Assembly: GCA_964627195.1 (NCBI GenBank)
Contig: CAZVJU010000022.1
Span: 1 to 18,919, forward strand
Direction of reading: 5' to 3'
From: CAZVJU01 sp964627195
GTDB lineage: Bacteria > Patescibacteriota > Microgenomatia > UBA8517
DNA: 18,919 nucleotides
Position 1 is the first letter of the stretch; each line of letters begins with the position of its first letter. The translations under genes and the position numbers were made by a program. The notes beneath the pieces were generated by a model that was not told the origin of the DNA, did no database searches, and saw only the letters and a program-made list of their open reading frames with translations. This document shows, piece after piece, positions 5,440-12,833 of the stretch.

Positions 5440-7279
5440 TGTTCGAGAAAAATATCTAAAGTTTTTTACAGGCGCCCCGAGAAATCATAAAGAAATTTCT
5501 CCAGCCCCATTGGTATTGGAAAATGACCCCACAACACTCTTTACTTCTTCCGGCATGCAACCCTTAGTTCCCTATCTTATGGGTGAAGCTCATCCAAGGG
5601 GAGAGAGGTTGGTTGACTCCCAACCCAGTATCAGGACCGTTGATATAGATGAAGTTGGAGATAATCTGCATCTCACCTTTTTCGAGATGTTGGGGAATTG
5701 GAGTTTGGGAGATTATTTCAAGAAAGAACAACTCCCTTGGATTTATGAGTTTTTTACAAAAGAATTGGGCCTATCATCGGATAGGTTATGGGTGTCTGTG
5801 TTTGAAGGGAATAAAGAAGTTCCGAAAGATAATGAATCTGCTGTAATTTGGAAATCTTTAGGGATTCCTGAAGAAAGAATTCGTTTTTACTCGGTTGAGA
5901 AAAATTGGTGGAGTAGAACTGGAACTCCGCAAGAAATGCCGGTTGGAGAAATCGGCGGTCCGGATTCCGAAGTTTTTTTCGAATTTCCGGAGGTTAAACA
6001 CGATCCAAAATACGGCAAAGACTGTCATCCAAATTGTGACTGCGGCAGATTTTTGGAAATCGGCAACTCCGTTTTTATTCAGTACAAAAAGGTTGGAGAA
6101 AATAAACTTGAGGAATTGCCAAATAAAAATGTTGATTTTGGAGGCGGATTGGAGAGAATCACAGCGGCAGTTAACAACGAGCCTGATATATTCAAATCAG
6201 ATCTGTTTTATCAGACGATCCAAAAACTCGAGGAAATATCACAAATAAGTTATGCCTCTTCCGAGGAAATAAAGACTGCGTATAGAATAATTAGTGATCA
6301 TTTAAGAGCAGCTGCAATGCTTATAAGAGGTGATGTAACCCCGGGTAATAAAAGACATAATTACATTCTTCGGAGATTATTAAGACGGTCAATGGTCAAG
6401 GTCAATAAATTGTTTGATATGCCAGTAACGGAAGCTATGCAAAAGTATGACTTTTCTGATTTGATGCCTTTTGTGGTATTACCTTTTAAGGGGACTTATT
6501 TGGAATTAACCAATAAAGAAATAGTTAATTTGAAGGTGGTGGTGAAGGACGAGCAAGATAAGTTCTTACAGAGTCTCAATCAGGCTTACAAACCTACAAT
6601 GAAGGTAATGGAAAAAGAAGGAAAAATTATAAATGGTAAAGAGGCTTTTGATTTATATCAAACCTATGGATTACTTCCCGATGTTATTGAGGAGTTAGCA
6701 TTAAAGTTTGGAAAAACTGTTCAGTGGGAGGAGTTTAAGAAACTTAACGAGAAACACTCGGACGATTCAAGGACAACTTCGGCTGGGGTTTTTAAAGGTG
6801 GACTTGCCGACCATTCGTCGGAAGTAATTAGGCTTCATACCGCCACTCATCTTCTTTTGGCATCTTTGAGAAAAATCTTGGGAGATCAGGTGGTACAGAA
6901 AGGCCAAAATATTACACAAGTGCGATCCCGGTTCGATTTTCCAAATCCTGAAAAGCTAACTGATGCACAATTAAAAGAAGTTGAAGAGATGATAAACGAT
7001 GTAATTAAGAAGGATTTACCCGTCAATTTTGTTGTTTTACCAAAGGAAGAAGCACTAAAAACAGGCGCAATCCACGCTTTCAACGAAAAATACGCGGATA
7101 CGGTAAAAGTGTATACCGTAGGTCCCACTTCGCCAAGGCTTCGCGGGACGCGACCATTTAGTCGCGAGTTTTGCGGCGGGCCGCATGTAACACACACAGG
7201 AGAGATCGGGCATGTTAGAATAAAAAAGCAAGAGAAAATAGGTGCGGGATTAATACGCATCTATATTGTAGTTGAATAA
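5426..7279 (+). CDS. alaS: Alanyl-tRNA synthetase, short form, intact copy
   Basis: 617 residues against about 870 in E. coli; attaches alanine to tRNA-Ala. The class II core has KFFTGAPRNHKEI, TFFEMLGNWSLGDYFK, a Cys/His cluster (DCHPNCDCGRF) before EIGNSVFIQYKK, and VDFGGGLERI (motif 3 region). The tRNA-recognition helices follow to about 450. The beta-barrel that usually precedes editing is missing: FKGGLADHSSEVIRL runs straight into the editing domain, with zinc-type motifs HTATH (H471, H475) and CGGPH (C583, H587). The protein ends just after the editing domain, so C-Ala is absent; I believe this short form is common in CPR bacteria. Residues ~567-576 (PTSPRLRGTR) look like an in-frame insertion encoded by a palindromic repeat. 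The start overlaps the methyltransferase gene by 14 nt. A truncated diverged copy lies at 1942-2304. Confidence 0.95.
   Translation: MTGSDVREKYLKFFTGAPRNHKEISPAPLVLENDPTTLFTSSGMQPLVPYLMGEAHPRGERLVDSQPSIRTVDIDEVGDNLHLTFFEMLGNWSLGDYFKKEQLPWIYEFFTKELGLSSDRLWVSVFEGNKEVPKDNESAVIWKSLGIPEERIRFYSVEKNWWSRTGTPQEMPVGEIGGPDSEVFFEFPEVKHDPKYGKDCHPNCDCGRFLEIGNSVFIQYKKVGENKLEELPNKNVDFGGGLERITAAVNNEPDIFKSDLFYQTIQKLEEISQISYASSEEIKTAYRIISDHLRAAAMLIRGDVTPGNKRHNYILRRLLRRSMVKVNKLFDMPVTEAMQKYDFSDLMPFVVLPFKGTYLELTNKEIVNLKVVVKDEQDKFLQSLNQAYKPTMKVMEKEGKIINGKEAFDLYQTYGLLPDVIEELALKFGKTVQWEEFKKLNEKHSDDSRTTSAGVFKGGLADHSSEVIRLHTATHLLLASLRKILGDQVVQKGQNITQVRSRFDFPNPEKLTDAQLKEVEEMINDVIKKDLPVNFVVLPKEEALKTGAIHAFNEKYADTVKVYTVGPTSPRLRGTRPFSREFCGGPHVTHTGEIGHVRIKKQEKIGAGLIRIYIVVE
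7122..7166. repeat. Palindromic element inserted in frame in alaS
   Basis: GTCCC (7122-7126) pairs with GGGAC (7145-7149), and a second perfect stem CGCGAC (7149-7154) pairs with GTCGCG (7161-7166) around a 6-nt loop. The segment 7124-7153 encodes the ten residues PTSPRLRGTR, which separate KVYTVG from PFSREFCGGPH; in E. coli AlaRS the equivalent junction is VLSMG directly followed by DFSTELCGG. This looks like a small mobile or REP-like palindrome tolerated inside an essential gene. Confidence 0.6.
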
Positions 7280-7280
7280 A

Positions 7281-9602
7281 ATGGATCTGAAAAAATTTCT
7301 GCCCAAGAAGAATGATACCGAGAAACAATACTTCTGGTCGCTTATTATTGAGCCGGGCTGGATTCAGGCTGGTATATGGAGAATAGAAGAAAAGAAAGCC
7401 CAGATAGTTTTATTTAGCTCTCCTTTTTCCTGGGAATCTGATGAGGATTTAATTTCTGCGGGAGACAATGCATTATCATCCACAATTCAGGGTTTTCCCG
7501 AAGATGTCGCGGAACCGACAAAAACTGTTTTTGGAGTCTCCGCAGGTTGGGTATCCGAAGGTCAGATTAAAAATGACTATTTGGCAAAGATCAAAAAGCT
7601 TTGTAATGAATTAACCCTTAACCCTATCGGATTTGTGGTTATTCCGGAGGCAATTGCACACCTTGTTAAATCAGAAGAGGGGAGTCCCTTAAACGCTGTT
7701 ATCCTGGGGAACTATAAAGAGCATCTCGAGATTACTTTATTTAAACTCGGAGTTCTTCTCGGGACGACACACGTAGCTCGGAGTGTCTCTGTAAGCGATG
7801 ATGTAGCCGAAGGGTTAACCCGTTTTGGCCAGAAAGATGCGTTTCCTTCGCGAATCCTACTTTATGATGGGAGGGAGAGCGAGCTCGAAGAGACCAGACA
7901 GTTACTTCTCAAAGTAAATTGGGAAGATTTCAAAGATTTGAAGTTTTTGCATACTCCAAAGATTGAAATAATTAACGCAAGACAGAAAGTTTTTGCCGTT
8001 TCGTTGGCTGGAGCATCGGAGATGGCAAGCGTTACATCTGTCGAGGTTTTAAAAAAACCCGAGGAAGATAGTAAAGATCTAAATGCTAATCCTCGCCCGG
8101 AGACCGATTTTGTATCCGAGGATGGTAGTGCGACTCCGGAGGAGCTCGGTTTTTTCCTGGAAAAGGATATTGCCGAAGAGCCGGAAAGTTCTCAAAAAGA
8201 GAATAATCTAAAAGACCGGGATAAGGATTCTTATGGCAACGATCCTGGGATTGAAAGAACCCAGATTGATGAAATTCACAGAAATGTTGAGCCTGTTGAT
8301 GATGGCAAAGTTGGCAGAATGACCGAAAAGAGTGATGAGGGTGTAGATAAAGAAGTAAGTACTCCCCAGGTCAAAAAGCCATCTTTTTTTACGAATTTTT
8401 TAAATTTGAAGGGTAGAAACATGAAGTTCGGATTGCCAAAAAGAACTACTTTCCATGGCTTAGGTTTTGGCTTTAATAAACCGCTCGTTGTTGTTACCGT
8501 TACTCTTTTGCTCCTTCTTTTGCTAGGATTTGCTTCCTGGTGGTTTTATCCGAAAGCGGTTGTCACAATTTACGTCGCACCCCAACACTTGGAAGACAAG
8601 TTTGATATGAGTGTGGACACAGAAAAAGATACATCTGACTTCTCAGAAAAGATTCTTTCGGGTGAAGTACTTCAGGCCAAGGTTGAGGGAGAAAAAACTA
8701 AAGATACTACAGGAACCAAAACGGTGGGAGAAAAAGCTAAAGGAGAATTAACCCTTTATAGGGTCGGGACAGAGATGTCCCTTCCGGCAGGAACTCTTTT
8801 GTACGGTCCTGAGAACTTAAAATTTACTCTAGACAAAGAGGTGACAGTTGCGAGCGGAAGTGCGGGTTTGGTGGGAGAAGTAAAAACCTCAGTTGTCGCT
8901 GAAAATATTGGGGCAGGATATAATTTAGCTTCCGGAACAACTTTTCGAGTTGGAAATTTTACAACCACTGACTTGGAAGCAAAAAATGAGACGGCTTTTT
9001 CCGGAGGAACAAGCAGAGAAATTACTGCAGTTTCCTCTGAGGATTTAACATCGCTTGAAGAGGATCTACGCGAAGAATTGGCCGAGGAAGCAAGGAAAGA
9101 ACTTATCGCGAAGATATCTGAAGAAGTATTTCTAATAGAAGAATCGTATTTTGCAACTGCTTCATCTCGTACTTTTAACCATAAGGTTGGTGATGAAGCC
9201 GATACTTTGAAGCTGTCCCTGGGGCTTACTGCTGACATTGTTTCCATACCCAAAAACGATATAGTTGAACTTGCAAAAGAAATACTTAAAGTTAAAATAC
9301 CTGAGGGGTTTGTCCTTCGGGGCGAGCAAATAGATTTTGAGTTTAAGATTAAAAATACCGACAAAAGTGTTTATGACTTTGAGGTGAGAGTTGTTGCCAA
9401 CTTGCTGCCTGAAATTGATACAGAAGTTGTTGTAGACAAGATTAAAGGGAAATATCCTGATCTTGCCGAGGAATACCTAAATAAAGAAGTACCAGGATTT
9501 GTTCGGGCAGATATTAGAATCCGTCCCCGTTTACCAGAAAGATTAAAGACGCTTCCTCATGTAACAAAAAATATTGAAGTAGAAATAGCAGCAGAGCGGT
9601 AA
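7281..9602 (+). CDS. Large membrane-anchored protein: possible actin-like head, TM helix, baseplate-J/gp47-like domain
   Basis: 773 residues from ATG 7281, one nt after the alaS stop; the TTG at 7272 overlaps alaS and is less likely. Residues ~15-255 resemble a PilM/FtsA-type actin-like fold (LIIEPGWIQAGIWRIEEKK, NPIGFVVIPEAIAHLVKSE), but nucleotide-binding motifs are weak. An acidic, low-complexity linker covers ~260-370. A leucine-rich transmembrane helix spans ~402-423. Outside it, residues ~480-570 have the baseplate-J/gp47 pattern (LYRVGTEMSLPAGTLLYG, VASGSAGLVGEVKTSVVAEN, IGAGYNLASGTTFRVGNF), followed by a coiled-coil-like helix (EEDLREELAEEARKELIAKI) and beta-rich C-terminal modules. 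Proteins of this design are known in CPR genomes near alaS and ruvX, function unknown; a role in the cell envelope or a pilus- or secretion-like assembly is inference. A sortase gene follows at once. Confidence 0.7.
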   Translation: MDLKKFLPKKNDTEKQYFWSLIIEPGWIQAGIWRIEEKKAQIVLFSSPFSWESDEDLISAGDNALSSTIQGFPEDVAEPTKTVFGVSAGWVSEGQIKNDYLAKIKKLCNELTLNPIGFVVIPEAIAHLVKSEEGSPLNAVILGNYKEHLEITLFKLGVLLGTTHVARSVSVSDDVAEGLTRFGQKDAFPSRILLYDGRESELEETRQLLLKVNWEDFKDLKFLHTPKIEIINARQKVFAVSLAGASEMASVTSVEVLKKPEEDSKDLNANPRPETDFVSEDGSATPEELGFFLEKDIAEEPESSQKENNLKDRDKDSYGNDPGIERTQIDEIHRNVEPVDDGKVGRMTEKSDEGVDKEVSTPQVKKPSFFTNFLNLKGRNMKFGLPKRTTFHGLGFGFNKPLVVVTVTLLLLLLLGFASWWFYPKAVVTIYVAPQHLEDKFDMSVDTEKDTSDFSEKILSGEVLQAKVEGEKTKDTTGTKTVGEKAKGELTLYRVGTEMSLPAGTLLYGPENLKFTLDKEVTVASGSAGLVGEVKTSVVAENIGAGYNLASGTTFRVGNFTTTDLEAKNETAFSGGTSREITAVSSEDLTSLEEDLREELAEEARKELIAKISEEVFLIEESYFATASSRTFNHKVGDEADTLKLSLGLTADIVSIPKNDIVELAKEILKVKIPEGFVLRGEQIDFEFKIKNTDKSVYDFEVRVVANLLPEIDTEVVVDKIKGKYPDLAEEYLNKEVPGFVRADIRIRPRLPERLKTLPHVTKNIEVEIAAER

Positions 9603-10289
9603 ATGTCTCAAAAACTTATCATCAGAATCTGTGGCGGTATCATGGCTATTTCGGGTTTGACGATTCTTTTCTCGACTCTTTTCCCAATCATTTCCTATGA
9701 GTGGGAGTTGGGAAAACGCTACCCGGTTCTTATTAGTCCGCTTGTAGATGAAGAAACGGCAAGTTTCAAATTTTCAAAAAAGGACTACACTAAAGCCGGT
9801 AATTGGTTTGAGGGTACACAAAAAGAATTTACCTCCGAGAATGTTAAATTTTTTACTCTCTCAATCCCTAAGTTAAAAATAGAAAACGCGACAGTGGCTA
9901 TCGGCGGAGAAGATTTATCCGAGAACCTGATTCAGTTTCCTGAAACTGCCTTACCGGGTAAGCCGGGCAACACAGTTATATTTGGTCACTCGATATTACC
10001 TCTTTTTTATGACCCTGAGAATTATTTGGCAATATTTTCCACTCTTTATAAATTGAAAGCAGGAGACGAAGCCTATGTTTTCTACGACGGCATTAGTTTT
10101 AAATACCAAGTCGAAAATGTGTTTGAAGTTAAGCCTGACGATATACAAATATTGGAACAAGATTCGAGTAGTTCATTCCTGACATTGGTAACATGTACTC
10201 CGCCGGGAGATCCGAGAAAGCCCGAGAGACTTATTGTCCGGGCGCGTCTTATTCCTGTGAATCAAAAAAATGCATATATTAGCTATTGA
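9603..10289 (+). CDS. Sortase (membrane-anchored cysteine transpeptidase)
   Basis: 228 residues, beginning directly after the preceding stop codon. An N-terminal transmembrane helix (~8-30) anchors the enzyme, with the catalytic domain outside the cell. The sortase signature residues are present: H129 in GNTVIFGHS, C198 in LTLVTC, and R209 in PERLIVRARL. Sortases cleave a C-terminal sorting motif and join the protein to another surface amine; the class (D/E-like by the TLVTCTPPG motif) is uncertain. The gene overlaps ruvX by 20 nt in another frame, so all of alaS to ruvX is probably one transcription unit. The adjacent large membrane protein may be a functional partner, but I see no LPxTG-type signal at its C-terminus. 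Confidence 0.88.
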   Translation: MSQKLIIRICGGIMAISGLTILFSTLFPIISYEWELGKRYPVLISPLVDEETASFKFSKKDYTKAGNWFEGTQKEFTSENVKFFTLSIPKLKIENATVAIGGEDLSENLIQFPETALPGKPGNTVIFGHSILPLFYDPENYLAIFSTLYKLKAGDEAYVFYDGISFKYQVENVFEVKPDDIQILEQDSSSSFLTLVTCTPPGDPRKPERLIVRARLIPVNQKNAYISY

Positions 10290-10659
10290 CTACGGCAGGC
10301 GAAAAATAGGATTAGCCATAGGTGATACAGAAACTAAGTTAGCTGAACCATTATCGGTTATCAGGTATGAGAAAAAAGAAGATGTTTTAACGGAAATAAG
10401 GGAAGTCGTGGAAGTAGGGGAAGTGGATAAAGTGGTAATGGGAATTTCGGAAGGGAAAATGGCAAAGGAAATAAAAGAATTTTCAAAAAAATTGGAAAAA
10501 AAAATTGAGACCCCAATTGTTTTTCAGGATGAAACCCTAACTACTCATGATGCACAGGAGCTCTCGATAGAAGCGGGGATAAAAAGAAGAAAACGAAAAG
10601 GGATGGAAGATGCTTATTCAGCTGCCCTAATTCTTCAAAGTTACTTGGACCAAATGTAA
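10270..10659 (+). CDS. ruvX: RuvX/YqgF family Holliday junction resolvase-like nuclease
   Basis: 129 residues, normal length for the family, with an RNase H fold. The signature blocks are present: ILAIDYGRRKIGLAIGD (Asp6 as first acidic residue), VVMGISEGK, FQDETLTTHDAQ (second acidic site), and RKRKGMEDAYSAALIL with the last catalytic Asp. It acts in DNA repair and/or 16S rRNA 5' maturation in E. coli. The start ATG lies inside the sortase gene; no Shine-Dalgarno is visible, so translational coupling is probable. Its 3' end borders a toxin-antitoxin module, beyond which a diverged relic of the same 3' end seems to persist (11411-11500). Confidence 0.93.
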   Translation: MHILAIDYGRRKIGLAIGDTETKLAEPLSVIRYEKKEDVLTEIREVVEVGEVDKVVMGISEGKMAKEIKEFSKKLEKKIETPIVFQDETLTTHDAQELSIEAGIKRRKRKGMEDAYSAALILQSYLDQM

Positions 10660-10664
10660 TCTGA

Positions 10665-10693
10665 TTGACAGATAATTATACGTATGTTAATCT
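10665..10693 (+). promoter_or_regulatory. Promoter of the toxin-antitoxin operon
   Basis: A perfect -35 TTGACA (10665-10670), a 17-nt spacer and an extended -10 (TGT then TAATCT, 10688-10693) give a start site near 10700. It lies directly after the ruvX stop. Autoregulation by the antitoxin would be expected here, as in other Phd-type systems. Confidence 0.6.
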
Positions 10694-10714
10694 GATGGTT
10701 ATATGGAAGGACTA

Positions 10715-11002
10715 ATGCCTGCAACGACAACAGCCACAGAACTACAAAGGAATTATAAGAGGGTAGTTCAAAGGGCCAAAAAAATAAAAAAACCTTTAAC
10801 TGTTCTTTCAAATAATATGCCAGAATTGGTTATAGTTGATTACGAGGCATTTAGGAAAAATTACAGAAAGGTGAAGAAATTTCCCAGAAAAAAGTCGGAT
10901 TTTTCTGAATTTTTAGGTGTAATGTCCGAAGAAGAGGCAGATAGAATTAATAAAGTTATAGAAGAAGAGTGTGAGCGGATATTTCCCGAGGATTGGAAAT
11001 GA
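10715..11002 (+). CDS. Type II antitoxin, Phd/YefM-like
   Basis: 95 residues from ATG 10715; ATG 10703 in the same frame would add four residues. I chose 10715 because GGAAGGA (10705-10711), one of the few Shine-Dalgarno-like sequences in the window, precedes it, although the spacing is short. The N-terminal half has the Phd/YefM pattern (TATELQRNYKRVVQRAKK, KPLTVLSNNMPELVIVDYEA), which dimerises and binds the operator. The basic middle and acidic C-terminus (MSEEEADRINKVIEEECERI) probably wrap and block the toxin. The stop overlaps the toxin start (ATGA), a standard coupled TA layout. Confidence 0.82.
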   Translation: MPATTTATELQRNYKRVVQRAKKIKKPLTVLSNNMPELVIVDYEAFRKNYRKVKKFPRKKSDFSEFLGVMSEEEADRINKVIEEECERIFPEDWK

Positions 11003-11397
11003 CAAGTATACTTCTAGACACCAACTCCTGCACTTTTTTATGGAAGGGGGATAAGTTAATTCAAAAACAAGCTGCTTCTTCAAAGAAGATATATCTTTCA
11101 GCAATTTCCTTGGGTGAATTGTATTTAGGCTTCAAAGGAGGGAATAAAGAAGACGAAAACGACAGAATATTGATTAATTTTTTAAACACACAAAAGGTTC
11201 AAATTGTTAAGGTTGATAAAAAAATAGCACAAACTTACGGAGAGATTGGTTATTTCTTGCGAAAAAAAGGCAAACCTATTCCAACAAACGACATTTGGAT
11301 TGCTGCAAGTGCAATTGAAACCAATTCTACCTTAGTTACCCATGACAGGCATTTTTTAGGTATTCCAGGCTTGAAACTTTGGCACAAACTTGATTAA
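10999..11397 (+). CDS. VapC-like PIN-domain ribonuclease toxin
   Basis: 132 residues from the ATG that overlaps the antitoxin stop by 4 nt; the TTG at 10993 is less likely. All four acidic residues of the PIN active site are present: D7 (ILLDTN), E40 (AISLGELYLGF), D98 (IPTNDIWIAA) and D116 (LVTHDRHF), so the magnesium-dependent RNase should be active. VapC toxins usually cut tRNA or rRNA and stop growth when the antitoxin is lost. The pairing of VapC with a Phd-type antitoxin is common. The module stands between ruvX and a ruvX 3'-end relic, suggesting insertion. Confidence 0.88.
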   Translation: MTSILLDTNSCTFLWKGDKLIQKQAASSKKIYLSAISLGELYLGFKGGNKEDENDRILINFLNTQKVQIVKVDKKIAQTYGEIGYFLRKKGKPIPTNDIWIAASAIETNSTLVTHDRHFLGIPGLKLWHKLD

Positions 11398-11410
11398 TTA
11401 CTCCAAACTG

Positions 11411-11500
11411 ATAAAAAACGAAGGGATCTTGAAGGACCACGGCATAAGATGTGGACTTCTATTTTTGCAGAGTTATTTGGACTCCCATAATTTAGATTAA
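11411..11500 (+). pseudogene. ruvX: Probable relic of a ruvX 3' end
   Basis: Without a start codon, the frame from 11411 reads about 29 codons to a TAA at 11498. It contains LFLQSYLD (from 11459), matching LILQSYLDQM at the very end of intact RuvX; preceding DNA keeps ACG-AAGGGAT, like ACGAAAAGGGAT in ruvX. By hand the last 20 nt of the shared block agree at about three quarters of positions. The remainder is altered and has about 9 extra nt. The match is short, but its place right behind the inserted TA pair fits the old ruvX terminus having been displaced. Confidence 0.5.
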
Positions 11501-11505
11501 AGTAA

Positions 11506-11534
11506 TTTACTCCCATAAACTTGAGTGTTATACT
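11506..11534 (+). promoter_or_regulatory. Promoter of ahcY
   Basis: TTTACT (11506-11511), a 17-nt spacer and TATACT (11529-11534) preceded by TGT (extended -10). The expected start site gives a ~14-nt leader before ATG 11555 with no Shine-Dalgarno. A 10-nt direct repeat ACTCCCATAA (11481-11490 and 11509-11518) overlaps the -35 region. Confidence 0.55.
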
Positions 11535-11554
11535 GCGACCATATTTGTTAAACA

Positions 11555-12823
11555 ATGGCTAAACTTCCCGATCATGACGTTAAAGATCTGTCCTTAGCTC
11601 CCCAAGGGAAATTAAAAATTGAGTGGGCGGCAAGAGAAATGAAAGTTCTTGCCCAGATCCGTAAGCGGTTTGAAAGAGAAAAACCCCTAAAGGGAATTAC
11701 ACTTGGTGCTTGTCTTCATGTAACTAGCGAAACGGGGAATTTAATGATTACCTTGAAAGCCGGAGGAGCTAGTCTTGCACTTTGTGCAAGTAATCCCCTA
11801 TCCACACAAGATAATGTCGCCGCGTCTTTAGTACAGGATTACCAGGTTCCAAGTTACGCGATTAAAGGAGAAAATAATGAAACTTATTATCAGCACTTAA
11901 ATAAAGTACTGGATTACCACCCTGATATTACGATGGATGACGGCGGGGATTTAATTGGACTGCTTCATTCAAAAAGAAAAAGCCAACTTAGTGACTTAAT
12001 CGGCTCTTCCGAAGAAACAACAACAGGAGTTATCCGGCTTCGTGCTATGGAGAAAGAAGGGGTATTGGGCGTTCCTGTCGTTGCAGCAAATGACTCCGAT
12101 ACAAAGCACCTCTTTGATAATCGTTACGGAACCGGGCAGTCGACTTTGGACGGAGTAATTCGCGCGACTAACATTCTTTTGGCCGGAAAATATTTTGTAG
12201 TTTGCGGATATGGTTATTGTGGAAAAGGTTTAGCGATGCGGGCAAAGGGGATGGGTGCAAAAGTAATTGTGACTGAAGTAGACCCCGTGCGTGCGCTTGA
12301 AGCAGGTATGGAAGGATATGATGTTCAAAAGATTGAAGATGCCTCCAAAATTGGTGACATTTTTGTAACGGTCACGGGAGACATTAATGTAATTAAGGTA
12401 AGTAATATGTTGACCATGAAAAATGGTGCAATTTTAGCGAATTCGGGACATTTTAACGTTGAACTAGATCTTGTTGGATTAGAAAAGAAAAAGAAAAGTA
12501 AAAGAACTGTACGGCCTTATGTTGAAGAGTACTTGCTTCCAGGCGGAAAAAGGCTGTACGTTTTAGGTGAAGGAAGACTGATTAATTTGGTTGCGGCGGA
12601 GGGTCATCCGGCAGAAGTCATGGATATGAGCTTTGCAAATCAGGCTCTTGCAGCGGAATATCTCGTTAAAAACAAAGGCAAGCTTGAAAATAAAGTCTAT
12701 AGGCTTCCCGAAAAACTTGATAAAGAAGTCGCACGACTGAAGTTAAAAGCGATGGGTTGGGGACTTGACGAGCTTACTCCTGAACAGAAAAAATATCTTT
12801 CTTCCTGGAAAGAAGGCACCTAA
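11555..12823 (+). CDS. ahcY: Adenosylhomocysteinase (S-adenosyl-L-homocysteine hydrolase)
   Basis: 422 residues, near the usual bacterial/archaeal length. Hydrolyses S-adenosylhomocysteine to adenosine and homocysteine, removing product inhibition of methyltransferases. Active-site blocks are intact: H55 in LHVTSET, D128-D132 in MDDGGD, E154 in EETTTG, K184 and D188-N189 in SDTKHLFDNRYGTGQS, and the NAD-binding loop GYGYCGKG at 218-225. The C-terminal region (LLPGGKRLYVLGEGRLINL, AAEGHPAEVMDMSFANQAL) is also typical. A kinase gene that could consume adenosine starts 10 nt downstream, so the two form an operon. Promoter with extended -10 precedes it. Confidence 0.97.
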   Translation: MAKLPDHDVKDLSLAPQGKLKIEWAAREMKVLAQIRKRFEREKPLKGITLGACLHVTSETGNLMITLKAGGASLALCASNPLSTQDNVAASLVQDYQVPSYAIKGENNETYYQHLNKVLDYHPDITMDDGGDLIGLLHSKRKSQLSDLIGSSEETTTGVIRLRAMEKEGVLGVPVVAANDSDTKHLFDNRYGTGQSTLDGVIRATNILLAGKYFVVCGYGYCGKGLAMRAKGMGAKVIVTEVDPVRALEAGMEGYDVQKIEDASKIGDIFVTVTGDINVIKVSNMLTMKNGAILANSGHFNVELDLVGLEKKKKSKRTVRPYVEEYLLPGGKRLYVLGEGRLINLVAAEGHPAEVMDMSFANQALAAEYLVKNKGKLENKVYRLPEKLDKEVARLKLKAMGWGLDELTPEQKKYLSSWKEGT

Positions 12824-12833
12824 AATCTTCATC

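Noticed and set aside
8756..9364. 202-codon minus-strand open frame
   Set aside because: Antisense to the baseplate-J-like domain; Ser-rich shadow with no family character.
10913..11104. Minus-strand frame over the antitoxin/toxin junction
   Set aside because: Antisense to two well-supported genes in a standard ATGA overlap.
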